This document shows positions 33,076 to 41,368 of a stretch of DNA of 64,000 nt, piece by piece. This stretch comes from Alkalihalobacterium sp048323755. Lineage in GTDB: Bacteria; Bacillota; Bacilli; Bacillales; Bacillaceae_F. The first letter of the stretch is position 1, and the number at the start of each line of letters is the position of its first letter. The notes beneath the pieces are model-generated. The model searched no databases, was not told the DNA's origin, and saw only the letters and a list, made by a program, of their open reading frames with translations. The stretch lies in NCBI RefSeq assembly GCF_048323755.1, contig NZ_JBLWFS010000002.1:272487-336486 (forward strand), in the 5' to 3' direction. Both the position numbers and the translations under genes were made by a program.

Positions 33076-33258
33076 ATGGCAGATTACTATTTAACTGTAT
33101 TTAACCAAACTGGTGAACAGTTGTTAAATGAAACGATTCAAGCTGCAAGTGATGAAGAAGCGAAAAAAATCGGCGAGCAAAAACTAGCAGAAACAAACTA
33201 CAGTGAGTACCCTCACCGCTTAACAAAAGCAGGAAAAATCCTAATGTTCCACCGTTAG
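33076..33258 (+). CDS. YhzD-like small protein
   Basis: 60 residues, soluble, beta-alpha-beta look: YYLTVFNQTGEQLL, helix ASDEEAKKIGEQKLAE, and C-terminal strand GKILMFHR. This resembles the YhzD family (about 61 aa, unknown function), from memory. ATG after TTAGAGGTGGATAACCG. Monocistronic, followed by short repeat units and a terminator. Confidence 0.6.
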   Translation: MADYYLTVFNQTGEQLLNETIQAASDEEAKKIGEQKLAETNYSEYPHRLTKAGKILMFHR

Positions 33259-33260
33259 GC

Positions 33261-33322
33261 ACGAAAAGCAGAAGGCGCCTGGAGCTAGACACACGAAAAG
33301 CGGAAAGCGCCTGATCTAGACA
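33261..33322 (+). repeat. Two core-less modular repeat units
   Basis: ACGAAAAGCAGAAGGCGCCT-GGAGCTAGACAC and ACGAAAAGCGGAAAGCGCCT-GATCTAGACA, about 31 bp each. They contain only the two ends of the larger repeats seen at 29005 and 30312-30710, with nothing between. Confidence 0.7.
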
Positions 33323-33351
33323 GCACTGACTGGCAGTGCGTCTTATTACGC

Positions 33352-33383
33352 AAAAAAGGAGACTGAAAACAGTCTCCTTTTTT
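33352..33383. terminator. Bidirectional terminator
   Basis: A perfect 14-bp stem AAAAAAGGAGACTG/CAGTCTCCTTTTTT with AAAA loop between the convergent yhzD-like and HAD genes. Confidence 0.92.
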
Positions 33384-33403
33384 ATTCTTTACAATACGTA
33401 GTG

Positions 33404-34246
33404 TTAATTCTCTATTTTTAGTTGTTTTCGAAATACTTCACGCACCATGTACGCTACTCCGTGCATGTCGTTTGAGCGAGTCACCCAATCTGCTGCTTGT
33501 TGGACCTCTTTTGGTGAGTTCCCCATTGCCACTCCTAAGCCCACTTGAGTAATTAGATCCAGATCTTCTTCAGAAGAACCAATCGCTACCATTTGATCTA
33601 GACCAATACCCAGCTCACGTCCTAAACGGTGTAAGCCTCTTACTTTAGAAACCCCTTCAGGCACAATACTAATACGTCCTTGTTTTCCTTCAATAATAGT
33701 TATGTTAGAAACTTGTTTTTCAATCTCTTCCATTGCTTCTAACTGCTGCTCTTTATCTAAGAACTGCACTTGGATTTTTGGAGGTGCAACCGGGTTATCT
33801 AAAATATAATCACAAATAGAGTCAACAAAGGTAACTGGATAAAATAATGGATCCCCTATTCCTATCGTCATCTTGGCCAAGAGTTGATTTTTGCTTTTGA
33901 GCTTATTTCCGATCCCATACTTTTCATGGAGAAGCCGAACATGACATGTATAATTTTCTAGGATTTCACCAATTTGAAAAACTTTATCCTCATGAATACG
34001 TCTTTCAAATAAAGGTTCATCTAGTTCTGAAGCTAAGTATGCACCGTCATGTGTAATTAAACACGTATCTAGCTTTAAAGCTTTTGCAACTCTCTTAGCA
34101 GCTGGAAACGGTCGATCAGTCGCTAGTGTAATATATACACCTTTATTTTTTACAAATTCAATTGCATCTTTAGTTTGTCTACTAAGGCGAGCATTTGAGC
34201 GTAAAAGAACCCCATCAATATTTAGAGCTAATAGACGATAAGCCAC
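33404..34246 (-). CDS. yhaX: Cof-type HAD-fold protein with altered catalytic motifs (YhaX-like)
   Basis: 280 residues, HAD Cof/YbiV subfamily by layout: motif I near residue 7 reads LALNIDGVLL where the nucleophile Asp of DxDG is Asn; motif II Thr is in TLATDRP; the motif III lysine lies in GVSKVRGL; motif IV reads GSSEEDLDL in place of GDxxND. Loss of the nucleophile makes phosphatase activity unlikely. Start is GTG 7 nt after AGAAGGGGG; an upstream ATG lies before that site. The position, before yheA, suits B. subtilis YhaX, a sporulation-expressed HAD protein. Confidence 0.75.
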   Translation of the reverse strand: MAYRLLALNIDGVLLRSNARLSRQTKDAIEFVKNKGVYITLATDRPFPAAKRVAKALKLDTCLITHDGAYLASELDEPLFERRIHEDKVFQIGEILENYTCHVRLLHEKYGIGNKLKSKNQLLAKMTIGIGDPLFYPVTFVDSICDYILDNPVAPPKIQVQFLDKEQQLEAMEEIEKQVSNITIIEGKQGRISIVPEGVSKVRGLHRLGRELGIGLDQMVAIGSSEEDLDLITQVGLGVAMGNSPKEVQQAADWVTRSNDMHGVAYMVREVFRKQLKIEN

Positions 34247-34439
34247 AAAAATCCCCCTTCTCATTGTTTCTACTACGAACGTGACGTACGTTATAGTAAA
34301 GACTATGAAAACGGGGGCTAGAATAGAACATTTTTAGTTGTCGTTCAATTAAAGTATGAGAAAAGACATTCATTTTCGCAGTATTAGGCGATACGTCTTG
34401 TTTTCTAATCCTTTTCTTTGAACACATACGATGATAATT

Positions 34440-34790
34440 TTATTGTTCAGGGTTGCCGTATAATTCTTCTAATGGTTCAGTGATAATACGGTTAATATCT
34501 GTAATAATCATACTTAAACGTTGTTCTGCTTCCATCATTTTAGAAATGATTGGTTGCTGCTGAACTAACTCAAATAGTTGTTGCGCTTTTTGTGCTTCTT
34601 CTTCTGTAATTTGCATTCCTTGCATTTGCTTTTGTTGTAATTCCATTTGCATTCTACGGAAGTTTTCAAGCATTTGGTTCGCTGCCGGATCTTTTTCAAT
34701 TTCCTCGTGTAACTGTTTCAGTACCTTAAACTCGTCACTTTCCTTAATTGATTTTCCAAGTTCATGTGCTATATCATAAATGTTTGACAT
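34440..34790 (-). CDS. yheA: YheA, YlbF/YmcA-family protein
   Basis: 116 residues, all helical and Gln/Glu rich (SNIYDIAHELGKSIKESDEF, NFRRMQMELQQKQMQG). Same fold family as YlbF and YmcA of the Y-complex that influences RNase Y, but YheA itself has no defined role. The ATG follows GAAGGAGGAATCGTT. Usual length 117. Followed, on the opposite side of its promoter, by yheB reading in the same direction. Confidence 0.88.
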   Translation of the reverse strand: MSNIYDIAHELGKSIKESDEFKVLKQLHEEIEKDPAANQMLENFRRMQMELQQKQMQGMQITEEEAQKAQQLFELVQQQPIISKMMEAEQRLSMIITDINRIITEPLEELYGNPEQ

Positions 34791-34876
34791 AACGATTCCT
34801 CCTTCAAAGTGGTCTTCACCGACTCTAACATAATATGAGTTTAATTTCATCTCTCATGTCGATTTTTTTATGAATC

Positions 34877-36013
34877 CTAAAGAAAAATAACAATTATTCC
34901 TTGAATTAATCCAATCATTCCACCAAGTAATCCCCCAAGATACGTAATCATTTTAAATTCTCGCCTAGAAATAGAAAGTACCATCTCTTCTAGACGTTCA
35001 ACAGCAAAACCTTGAACTTGACCTTTAACAACTTCTTCTAAGTTCAGCTTTTGCATGAGACTATCAAGACGAGAGACCAGTGTTTGTCCTAATAGATCGA
35101 CACCTTTAGGTACCCATTCAGAAACAATGGTTTCCATATATGGCTTTGTCCATTCATTTAATGGTTGGTCCACCCACTCATAGACAGGAACTCTGTTAAT
35201 AATCGTTTTCTTTAGTAGAGAAATGACTTCTTCTTTATCTACTTTATTTAAGTAGTACGAAAGCGGCTTTTCTTTAAGTTTATTCCACTCTTTTCTCAAC
35301 ACGGCCTCGATCATCTTCTCGGCACTCGCATCATCCAAAAACTTAATAATCTCAGGTTGGACTTTATCCACTAGCCTGTCATTCCCCAAGAACATCGACA
35401 CCATATTACCCAGGGTTCCCTTGCCCATTAAAAATCTATCAATCATATCACTGAGACGATCTTTACCTTCTTCACTTTCAAAATAATCTTTCGCTCTCGA
35501 TAAGATAAATTGAGTGAAATCGGGAATTGCATTATCTAACTTCTGTGTTAGGTTAGATGGCAACACTTCAGAAATAGGACGGGAGCCATTTTGCATACGG
35601 AAGGTCTCAAATCCGTCCCGGATCCATCGTTCGGTTTTATCTTCAATCGTGCCCCTAACATTTTCTACACCAAATCGTTCATGAAATACAGCTGCTAATG
35701 TCGTATCACTTTCTAGGATAGCTTTAGCTTCTCCTTGCGCCCATAACTTCATTTCATTTGTAAACTTCTCATCCAGTAACTTTTTTTGCAGTCCTTCAGT
35801 CGTCAAAAGGTGTTGTACGACCATTTTACCTAGTTGTTCCGCTAACTCATCTCTTCTTTTCGGAATTAACCCTGGTGTGAACGGAACTCGTTTTTTACCT
35901 ATATAGATGGGATTATAAGGTCTAAACAACATCTTAATAGCTAAAGAGTTCGTTACGCCTCCAATTGTTGCTCCAATAATGATCATCATAAGAATTATTA
36001 TTACTTCCTTCAC
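34877..36013 (-). CDS. yheB: YheB, DUF445 membrane protein
   Basis: 378 residues. N-terminal helix with IGGVTNSLAIKMLFRPYNP and the PFTPGLIPKRRDELA block, both diagnostic of DUF445, a long soluble helical middle, and a C-terminal membrane helix (GGLLGGMIGLIQGIIVIFL). I prefer the GTG at 36013 behind AGGGGGG, because it matches the known 377-residue length; an ATG at 36040 lies upstream of that site. Function unknown, likely spore/mother-cell membrane. 86 nt before yheA, probably one operon. Confidence 0.85.
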   Translation of the reverse strand: MKEVIIILMMIIIGATIGGVTNSLAIKMLFRPYNPIYIGKKRVPFTPGLIPKRRDELAEQLGKMVVQHLLTTEGLQKKLLDEKFTNEMKLWAQGEAKAILESDTTLAAVFHERFGVENVRGTIEDKTERWIRDGFETFRMQNGSRPISEVLPSNLTQKLDNAIPDFTQFILSRAKDYFESEEGKDRLSDMIDRFLMGKGTLGNMVSMFLGNDRLVDKVQPEIIKFLDDASAEKMIEAVLRKEWNKLKEKPLSYYLNKVDKEEVISLLKKTIINRVPVYEWVDQPLNEWTKPYMETIVSEWVPKGVDLLGQTLVSRLDSLMQKLNLEEVVKGQVQGFAVERLEEMVLSISRREFKMITYLGGLLGGMIGLIQGIIVIFL

Positions 36014-36226
36014 GTTGCCACTTGCCCCCCTATAACTCATCTATTCACGAAATTTTGTTTAAAAACATACTATACGCTATCAGCAAATGCCTATTTCGAA
36101 TTGGATTCAATCTGACACTATTATCCATCATATCGAAAAATGGTTAAAAAGGAAATGGCTGCTTCTTATTTTGACTATGTGAAACGCCATCATTTGAAAA
36201 ATTTTATTAATGAAGGAGAGCTCCTA

Positions 36227-37615
36227 ATGAAACAAACTTTTCAATTAAAAAGAAGGTTCGATGAAAAGTCTACCATTCAATTGCCGGCTTCGTATCTCCA
36301 AGAACATTCATTAACTGCGAACACTTCAATTGAATTGTCATTTGGAAGCAAAACCGTACGTTGTCAAATCACACAACATAATGATTGTGATCAGACTGTC
36401 TTCCTCTCAGATCTTCTGTGGAAACAGTTAAAGTTTCCATTTGAAACGTCTATTCATCTTTTTTACCAGAATGGATGCTTATTAATTGGTCCGCTGATTG
36501 GAATTTTCACAGCCGGATTTACATCTTCTAAACAGTTTCCATTGGGCCAAAGAACTTCACAGTACGCAAAAATATTGCAATCACAAGAAGAAATAGGAGG
36601 CTTTTATTTTGTATTCGGCCATCACCTTATCGATTGGGAAAATGGAGAAATTAACGGGTACTTCTTAAACGATGGTTCTTGGAGTTTATTAACCGTTCCA
36701 TTTCCAAATGTTATTTATAATCGTATCCCTAACCGGCGAACTGAAAATTTAGCAACGATCCAAACAACAAAAAAGAAATTTGAAACAGAATATGCGATCC
36801 CATATTTTAACCCTAACTTTTTTAACAAGCAGGAAATTCACGAGAAATTATCTAGAGATGACACCGTTCTACCCTTTTTGCCTGAAAGTTTAGTCAAACC
36901 AAGTTCTCATGAGCTTAAAGCATTACTAAGTAAGTATAAGCATTTGTATCTTAAGCCAATTGAAGGCAGTCACGGTGATGAAATTAAACAAATCATTAAA
37001 CTTCCGGAAGAACCTTATTTTTACTGCCGTTACCATGATGAAGATCAAGTACGCTTAAGAAGGTATTCGAACTTAACACGCCTTTTACAACATGAATATC
37101 CCAATGGGTTAGACGATGTGATTGTCCAACAGGGAATTCATCTATTAAAGCTCGGTAAACAACCGATGGACTTTCGGATTCATACGAATAAAAATATAAA
37201 CGGTCGCTGGGAAATCAGCGCGATCGCTGCAAAGAAGGCTGGTTGGCAAAGTGTAACGACACACATTCACCGTGGAGGCGAAGTAATTTCTATAGAAGAC
37301 CTTGTCCATGATGGCCTCCTTTCAAAAAAACGAGTGAGTCAACTAAAACAGGCTGCACTCACACTAAGTCATGCACTTGAACATCAATTAGAAGGGTGTA
37401 TTGGTGAAATTGGATTCGATTTAGGAATTGACGAAAACGGAGACATTTGGCTATTTGAAGCTAACTCCAAGCCAGGACGTTTGATATTTGAACAAGGAAA
37501 ACTAAAAAGAGAAGATATCATTTCTAGAGAACTTCCTCTAGAATATGCCATTCATCTTAGTAAAACGGCTTTTGAATTCCCTCATCAGTTTATCAATCAG
37601 ATGATTACCTTATAG
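36227..37615 (+). CDS. yheD: YheC/YheD-type ATP-grasp spore coat-associated protein
   Basis: 462 residues, matching YheD (about 453) better than YheC (about 363). The N-terminal 100 residues are a beta-rich domain; the C-terminal part is an ATP-grasp fold with LYLKPIEGSHGDEI, DFRIHTNKNINGRWEISAI and GEIGFDLGIDENGDIWLFEAN. ATP-grasp enzymes ligate a carboxylate to an amine; YheD localises to the forespore coat in B. subtilis. I start at ATG after GAAGGAGAG; the open frame begins 29 codons earlier. A separate yheC is not present. Confidence 0.82.
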   Translation: MKQTFQLKRRFDEKSTIQLPASYLQEHSLTANTSIELSFGSKTVRCQITQHNDCDQTVFLSDLLWKQLKFPFETSIHLFYQNGCLLIGPLIGIFTAGFTSSKQFPLGQRTSQYAKILQSQEEIGGFYFVFGHHLIDWENGEINGYFLNDGSWSLLTVPFPNVIYNRIPNRRTENLATIQTTKKKFETEYAIPYFNPNFFNKQEIHEKLSRDDTVLPFLPESLVKPSSHELKALLSKYKHLYLKPIEGSHGDEIKQIIKLPEEPYFYCRYHDEDQVRLRRYSNLTRLLQHEYPNGLDDVIVQQGIHLLKLGKQPMDFRIHTNKNINGRWEISAIAAKKAGWQSVTTHIHRGGEVISIEDLVHDGLLSKKRVSQLKQAALTLSHALEHQLEGCIGEIGFDLGIDENGDIWLFEANSKPGRLIFEQGKLKREDIISRELPLEYAIHLSKTAFEFPHQFINQMITL

Positions 37616-37761
37616 TCGACTTAAGACGGCTTTTTCTAGCTTTCTCTATTTCAATACGATAAAATGAAGACACCAGTAGCATCACTGTAGCGTATACACT
37701 ATAGAACTGATTTTTTTCATGGTAACAGCTTGTATTGTGCAAAAAGAAAGGGGAAGCAGTC

Positions 37762-37977
37762 GTGATTTCACACTTTCAATGGAAAGAACTTCGTAATAAC
37801 CTTGTCCGTCAAGAGTGGGAGTTTTCTTTTTTCTATAAAGGAGAATATTATCTTGGCGTATATTATAAAGACGGTTCGATTAGCTGGACAGATCCAGCCC
37901 CAAAAGAGGAAGAAAAAAAACAGTTAGAACTCCAAGTTCATGACCTGTTCCTCTATCACGTGTATGAAGAACATTAA
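37762..37977 (+). CDS. yheE: YheE-like DUF5342 small protein
   Basis: 71 residues, Trp/Tyr-rich beta-type sequence (ISHFQWKELRNNLVRQEWEF, YYLGVYYKDGSISW), fits YheE, which follows yheD in B. subtilis. GTG start 7 nt after AAAGGGGAAG; the in-frame TTG/GTG at 37735 has no site. Function unknown. Followed by a long structured hairpin. Confidence 0.72.
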   Translation: MISHFQWKELRNNLVRQEWEFSFFYKGEYYLGVYYKDGSISWTDPAPKEEEKKQLELQVHDLFLYHVYEEH

Positions 37978-37989
37978 GCATTTTGATAT

Positions 37990-38084
37990 AGACTAACTCA
38001 AGTGTAAAGCTTTTTAAGGAATTGGACACTATAGGATGTGTACTCCTTAAACATGGCTTTGTCACAATGAGTTAGTCTTTTTTA
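37990..38084 (+). terminator. Long nested hairpin ending in a U run
   Basis: AGACTAACTCA (37990-38000) pairs perfectly with TGAGTTAGTCT (38068-38078), enclosing further paired blocks (GTG/CAC, AAAGC/GCTTT, TTAAGGA/TCCTTAA, ACAC/GTGT). A U6 run follows. It can terminate yheE, but at about 90 nt it is much larger than needed. Confidence 0.7.
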
Positions 38085-38136
38085 TTTGCTCTTTTATGAA
38101 GATTATTGCTTTTAGCTATTGGAGGATGAATAACGA

Positions 38137-38379
38137 ATGAACATATTTCAAAAGTTAATGGTAAAGGAGGGATATGAATTGGATAAAGAACGAAATAAAG
38201 ATACATTTGAGAATGCTAATGAAGACCGTGCAAATTTCTTTATGGATGTTGACCGAATGATAAACGAAGGACTCGGGGGCGGAACTGTCAGTTACGAAAA
38301 TAACTCTGGCATTATAGAAGAAGCACGAGACCTAGTCGAAGAGGACCCGCCAAACCATACGGAAGGCGAAATAAAGTAG
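38137..38379 (+). CDS. Small acidic protein, unknown function
   Basis: 80 residues if begun at the ATG (GGAGG 11 nt upstream). An internal TTG at 38179 has an even better AAAGGAGG at 8 nt, giving 66 residues (DKERNKDTFENANEDRANFF...), so two starts are possible. The protein is acidic and without membrane segments, with a Gly-rich EGLGGGTVSYENNSG middle. Monocistronic with its own terminator. Located among spore-coat genes; a spore role is inference. Confidence 0.65.
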   Translation: MNIFQKLMVKEGYELDKERNKDTFENANEDRANFFMDVDRMINEGLGGGTVSYENNSGIIEEARDLVEEDPPNHTEGEIK

Positions 38380-38407
38380 AAGGGGCGATTGCCCTTTCTT
38401 TTTTTGA
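38378..38407 (+). terminator. Terminator of the small acidic protein gene
   Basis: AGAAGGGGC/GCCCTTTCT, 9-bp stem with one G-U pair and U7 tail, overlapping the stop codon. Confidence 0.85.
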
Positions 38408-38480
38408 TACAATAATGAATGAGGTAATAAAAGACCTCATTTAACGTCTACAAACCATAAGATTCTATAAGGAGAAACAT

Positions 38481-39377
38481 ATGATTAATGAACTCGAACG
38501 CCGATTTGGTGCTTCTTTTTACTTGAATTATCATTCATCGTTACCGAACACGATAAAGTGGTATACAACTCCTGCGGGTGAAACGTTTGGAATTGATACA
38601 ACTTCTGTTGACGATCAAGAAATTACTTTACTCGATATTATTTTAGAGAAAACAGAAATTCAACCGATTCAATTAAATGAAAGAGAACAACAGTGGCTAA
38701 ATTATTTATCACATGCCGATGATAAAGAACCTATCTTTCAAACAGATCACTTTCGATTTATTCATTTTTCTACTAGTCACGAAATTGAAAACACCGCTGA
38801 GCTCAATGAAATTTTTTTACATAGTTTTTCTGATCATCAAATTATAATTATATGGAAAAATAATCAAGATGGACTGATTATAGAATTCTTTAATGATTTA
38901 CCGATTGAAACGGATGATTTTGAAGAACTAAGCGCTGCCTTAACTGCTGACTTTTTTATAAATGTTCACTTTTTTGTAGGAACTAAATTGTCAAATATTA
39001 CAACAGCACGCCAGCAATACAATTGGGAAGAAAAATGTTTCACTGTGATGAAAAATCATTCTCCCTCACAGCACGTTACTTACTATCATCAGGCAACTCC
39101 TTATTTACTTCTAGAACATGTGCCCATGGAAGCACTTCAAAAGATATCGAGTCACTTAATTAAAGAAGTAAACCTAGATAAAGAACTCATCAAAACCATT
39201 CAAGTGTATTTTAAAAATAATCTAAACACGACACTAGCTGCCAAAGAATTATTTATGCATCGAAACACTTTACAATATCGAATTGATAAATTTATTGAAA
39301 AAACAGGGATTGATATTAAGCATTTTGACCAAGCCGTGTCTGTTTATATCGCGCTTATGATTTACCAAACTCTCTAA
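38481..39377 (+). CDS. PucR/CdaR-type helix-turn-helix regulator
   Basis: 298 residues. The C-terminal 60 residues form the HTH_30 domain of PucR/CdaR regulators (IQVYFKNNLNTTLAAKELFM followed by HRNTLQYRIDKFIEKTGID). The N-terminal 220 residues resemble no sensor I can name. ATG after AAGGAGAAACAT. It is immediately upstream of msmX on the same strand, separated by a terminator and a cre-like site; control of msmX or of sugar import is a reasonable inference. Confidence 0.78.
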   Translation: MINELERRFGASFYLNYHSSLPNTIKWYTTPAGETFGIDTTSVDDQEITLLDIILEKTEIQPIQLNEREQQWLNYLSHADDKEPIFQTDHFRFIHFSTSHEIENTAELNEIFLHSFSDHQIIIIWKNNQDGLIIEFFNDLPIETDDFEELSAALTADFFINVHFFVGTKLSNITTARQQYNWEEKCFTVMKNHSPSQHVTYYHQATPYLLLEHVPMEALQKISSHLIKEVNLDKELIKTIQVYFKNNLNTTLAAKELFMHRNTLQYRIDKFIEKTGIDIKHFDQAVSVYIALMIYQTL

Positions 39378-39411
39378 TAGTGCACTATGCACAAAGGGAG
39401 TTTTTTTTTTT
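39367..39411 (+). terminator. Terminator of the PucR-type regulator
   Basis: AAACTCTCT (within the last codons) and AGGGAGTTT form a 9-bp stem followed by U11. Confidence 0.75.
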
Positions 39412-39438
39412 GTTCACCGTGCCAATTGTTAGTTGCAA

Positions 39439-39452
39439 TGTAAGTGTTTACA
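39439..39452 (+). promoter_or_regulatory. cre-like element upstream of msmX
   Basis: TGTAAGTGTTTACA is a palindrome with the cre arms (TGTAA/TTACA) but has TG where the consensus has CG at the centre. It lies 35 bp before the msmX start, suiting CcpA or a sugar-responsive LacI-type repressor. Confidence 0.45.
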
Positions 39453-39486
39453 ATAAGGCTATGAAAAACAATCAGGAGGTAATGAA

Positions 39487-40584
39487 ATGGCTGATATTAA
39501 ATTAAATCATGTTTATAAAATTTATGATGGTGATGTAACTGCAGTTACTGACTTTAACTTAGATATTAAAGATAAAGAATTTATCGTATTTGTTGGACCA
39601 TCAGGTTGTGGTAAATCAACAACTCTTAGAATGATTGCAGGACTTGAAGATATCTCAAAAGGGGATCTTTTCATTGGCGAAAGGCGTGTGAATGATGTCG
39701 CTCCAAAAGATCGTGATATCGCAATGGTATTCCAAAACTATGCATTATATCCTCATATGAATGTTTATGATAATATGGCTTTTGGTCTAAAACTTCGAAA
39801 GTTTAAAAAAGAAGAGATCGACCGTCGTGTAAAAGATGCAGCTAAAATTCTTGGCTTAGAAGAAATGCTCGATCGTAAACCGAAAGCAATGTCAGGTGGT
39901 CAGCGTCAACGTGTTGCACTTGGACGAGCTATCGTTCGTGATCCACAAGTTTTCTTAATGGACGAACCATTATCTAACTTAGATGCCAAGCTTCGTGTAC
40001 AAATGCGTGCTGAAATAACAAAACTTCACCACCGTCTGCAAACAACTACAATTTACGTTACACACGATCAAACAGAAGCAATGACGATGGCTACTCGTAT
40101 TGTTATTATGAAAGATGGACTTATTCAGCAAGTAGGTACACCTAAAGACGTTTATGATAACCCTGAAAATGTGTTTGTTGGTGGATTTATTGGATCGCCG
40201 GCAATGAACTTCCTTAACGGACGTATCGAAGGTGAGTTTTTCAAATTAAACAACGTATCAGTACGTATTCCTCAAGGTAAATTAAAAACATTAAAAGAGA
40301 AAGGCTTTGCTGATAAGGAGATAATTCTTGGGGTCCGCCCTGAAGATATCCATGATGAGCTTCTTTTCATCGAGTCTTCACCAGAAACAAAAGTAACAGC
40401 AAAAGTAGAAGTAGCTGAATTAACAGGTGCAGAGACTGTATTATATACAAAGATCGATGAGCAAGATGTTATAGCACGTGTTGACTCTCGCACGGATATT
40501 CAAAACGGACAAAATATCGATCTTGCATTCGATATGAACAAAGTTCACTTCTTTAACCCTGAAACAGAAGAACGCATTCGTTAA
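39487..40584 (+). CDS. msmX: MsmX/UgpC-type multi-sugar ABC transporter ATPase
   Basis: 365 residues: Walker A GPSGCGKST (37-45), Q-loop FQNYALYPHM, signature SGGQRQRVALGRA, Walker B FLMDEPLSNLDAKLR, H-loop VTHDQTEA, then a C-terminal MalK-type TOBE/OB domain (LGVRPEDIHDE). In Bacillus one such ATPase energises many sugar importers, and this one likewise stands alone without permease genes. ATG after CAGGAGG. The cre-like site implies carbon regulation. Confidence 0.92.
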   Translation: MADIKLNHVYKIYDGDVTAVTDFNLDIKDKEFIVFVGPSGCGKSTTLRMIAGLEDISKGDLFIGERRVNDVAPKDRDIAMVFQNYALYPHMNVYDNMAFGLKLRKFKKEEIDRRVKDAAKILGLEEMLDRKPKAMSGGQRQRVALGRAIVRDPQVFLMDEPLSNLDAKLRVQMRAEITKLHHRLQTTTIYVTHDQTEAMTMATRIVIMKDGLIQQVGTPKDVYDNPENVFVGGFIGSPAMNFLNGRIEGEFFKLNNVSVRIPQGKLKTLKEKGFADKEIILGVRPEDIHDELLFIESSPETKVTAKVEVAELTGAETVLYTKIDEQDVIARVDSRTDIQNGQNIDLAFDMNKVHFFNPETEERIR

Positions 40585-40592
40585 TACATGCT

Positions 40593-40630
40593 GGAAAGGC
40601 CACCGACTTCAAAAAATCGGTGGCCTTTCC
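40593..40630 (+). terminator. Hairpin after msmX
   Basis: A perfect 14-bp stem GGAAAGGCCACCGA/TCGGTGGCCTTTCC over a 10-nt loop. No U run follows on the plus strand, so it may stabilise the 3' end or act from both sides. Confidence 0.7.
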
Positions 40631-40682
40631 TATATATAAATTACGAGCTCTGACTTGAGTTATTTCATTTACATTTTACCTT

Positions 40683-40931
40683 CTACCACTCACCCACGAG
40701 CATGATTGAGTTAGTACCGCAATTTGGGCATGATAGAGTGTGTGGACATTGATTGTTTTGAAAATCATTTGAAATTGTATTTGACTTCTTCATATCATCA
40801 ATTTCTAAATAAGCACTATAATCATCAAAGTAATCCATTAACCTTCCTTTGTCTTCCAGTGTACACCCACATCGATCACAAGCTGCTCTAATCATTTCAA
40901 ATCCATTACATATTGGGCAAATGTGGTCCAT
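40683..40931 (-). CDS. Small two-zinc-ribbon protein
   Basis: 82 residues with two Cys pairs at each end: CPICNGF and CDRCGC at residues about 5-22, then HTLSCPNCGT near the C-terminus. This suggests one or two zinc knuckles. The centre is acidic and aromatic. ATG after AAGGAGCTTATG. Same direction as the SASP gene, about 125 bp downstream of it. No family name is recognised. Confidence 0.65.
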   Translation of the reverse strand: MDHICPICNGFEMIRAACDRCGCTLEDKGRLMDYFDDYSAYLEIDDMKKSNTISNDFQNNQCPHTLSCPNCGTNSIMLVGEW

Positions 40932-41010
40932 ATCATAAGCTCCTTAAGAGTCTATTTCGTCTTAAATTAAAGCGCAAACGCCCATCAGCTTAAAAAGTAG
41001 TGATCTCCTG

Positions 41011-41041
41011 AAAAAGAAGAGATGGGTTACCCACCTCTTCT
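41011..41041 (-). terminator. Terminator of the SASP gene
   Basis: AGAAGAGATGGGT/ACCCACCTCTTCT, 13-bp stem with one mismatch; U5 follows on the minus strand, 15 nt from the stop. Confidence 0.88.
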
Positions 41042-41055
41042 ACGCCAAAACATTA

Positions 41056-41268
41056 TTATTGTTGTTGATAACCACTCATTTGTTGTTCAGCCATTTGAAC
41101 TAAACGCTTTGTGATTTCGCCACCTACTGAACCGTTAGCACGAGAAGTAGCATCAGGACCAAGTTGAACACCAAACTCTTGAGCAATCTCATACTTCATT
41201 TGGTCTAGTGCTTGTTGTACACCAGGTACTACTAATTGATTTGAGTTGTTGCTGCTGTTTGTTGGCAT
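41056..41268 (-). CDS. sspB: Alpha/beta-type small acid-soluble spore protein
   Basis: 70 residues. Canonical SASP pattern: polar Asn/Ser N-terminus, LVVPGVQQALDQMKYEIAQEFGV (contains the GPR protease site after E in YEIA), LGPDATSRANGSVGGEITKRLV and a Gln-rich tail. It coats spore DNA and protects against UV. Ribosome-binding site AGGAGGTG. A SigG-type promoter is visible upstream. Position after yheE matches sspB, but ssp paralogues are alike, so the letter is tentative. Confidence 0.93.
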   Translation of the reverse strand: MPTNSSNNSNQLVVPGVQQALDQMKYEIAQEFGVQLGPDATSRANGSVGGEITKRLVQMAEQQMSGYQQQ

Positions 41269-41294
41269 GTGTGTTCACCTCCTCTTTGTAAACC

Positions 41295-41324
41295 TAGTAT
41301 GTTTCATTTGGACAAGTCTATGTA
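41295..41324 (-). promoter_or_regulatory. SigG-type promoter of the SASP gene
   Basis: On the minus strand TACATA (41324-41319) and CATACTA (41301-41295) are separated by 17 nt. The -10 fits the forespore SigG consensus, the -35 less exactly. It starts 27 nt upstream of the ATG. Confidence 0.6.
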
Positions 41325-41368
41325 CATTTTCTAGTTAGAAATATTAGGTAATATAGTTTAAAGTAACA

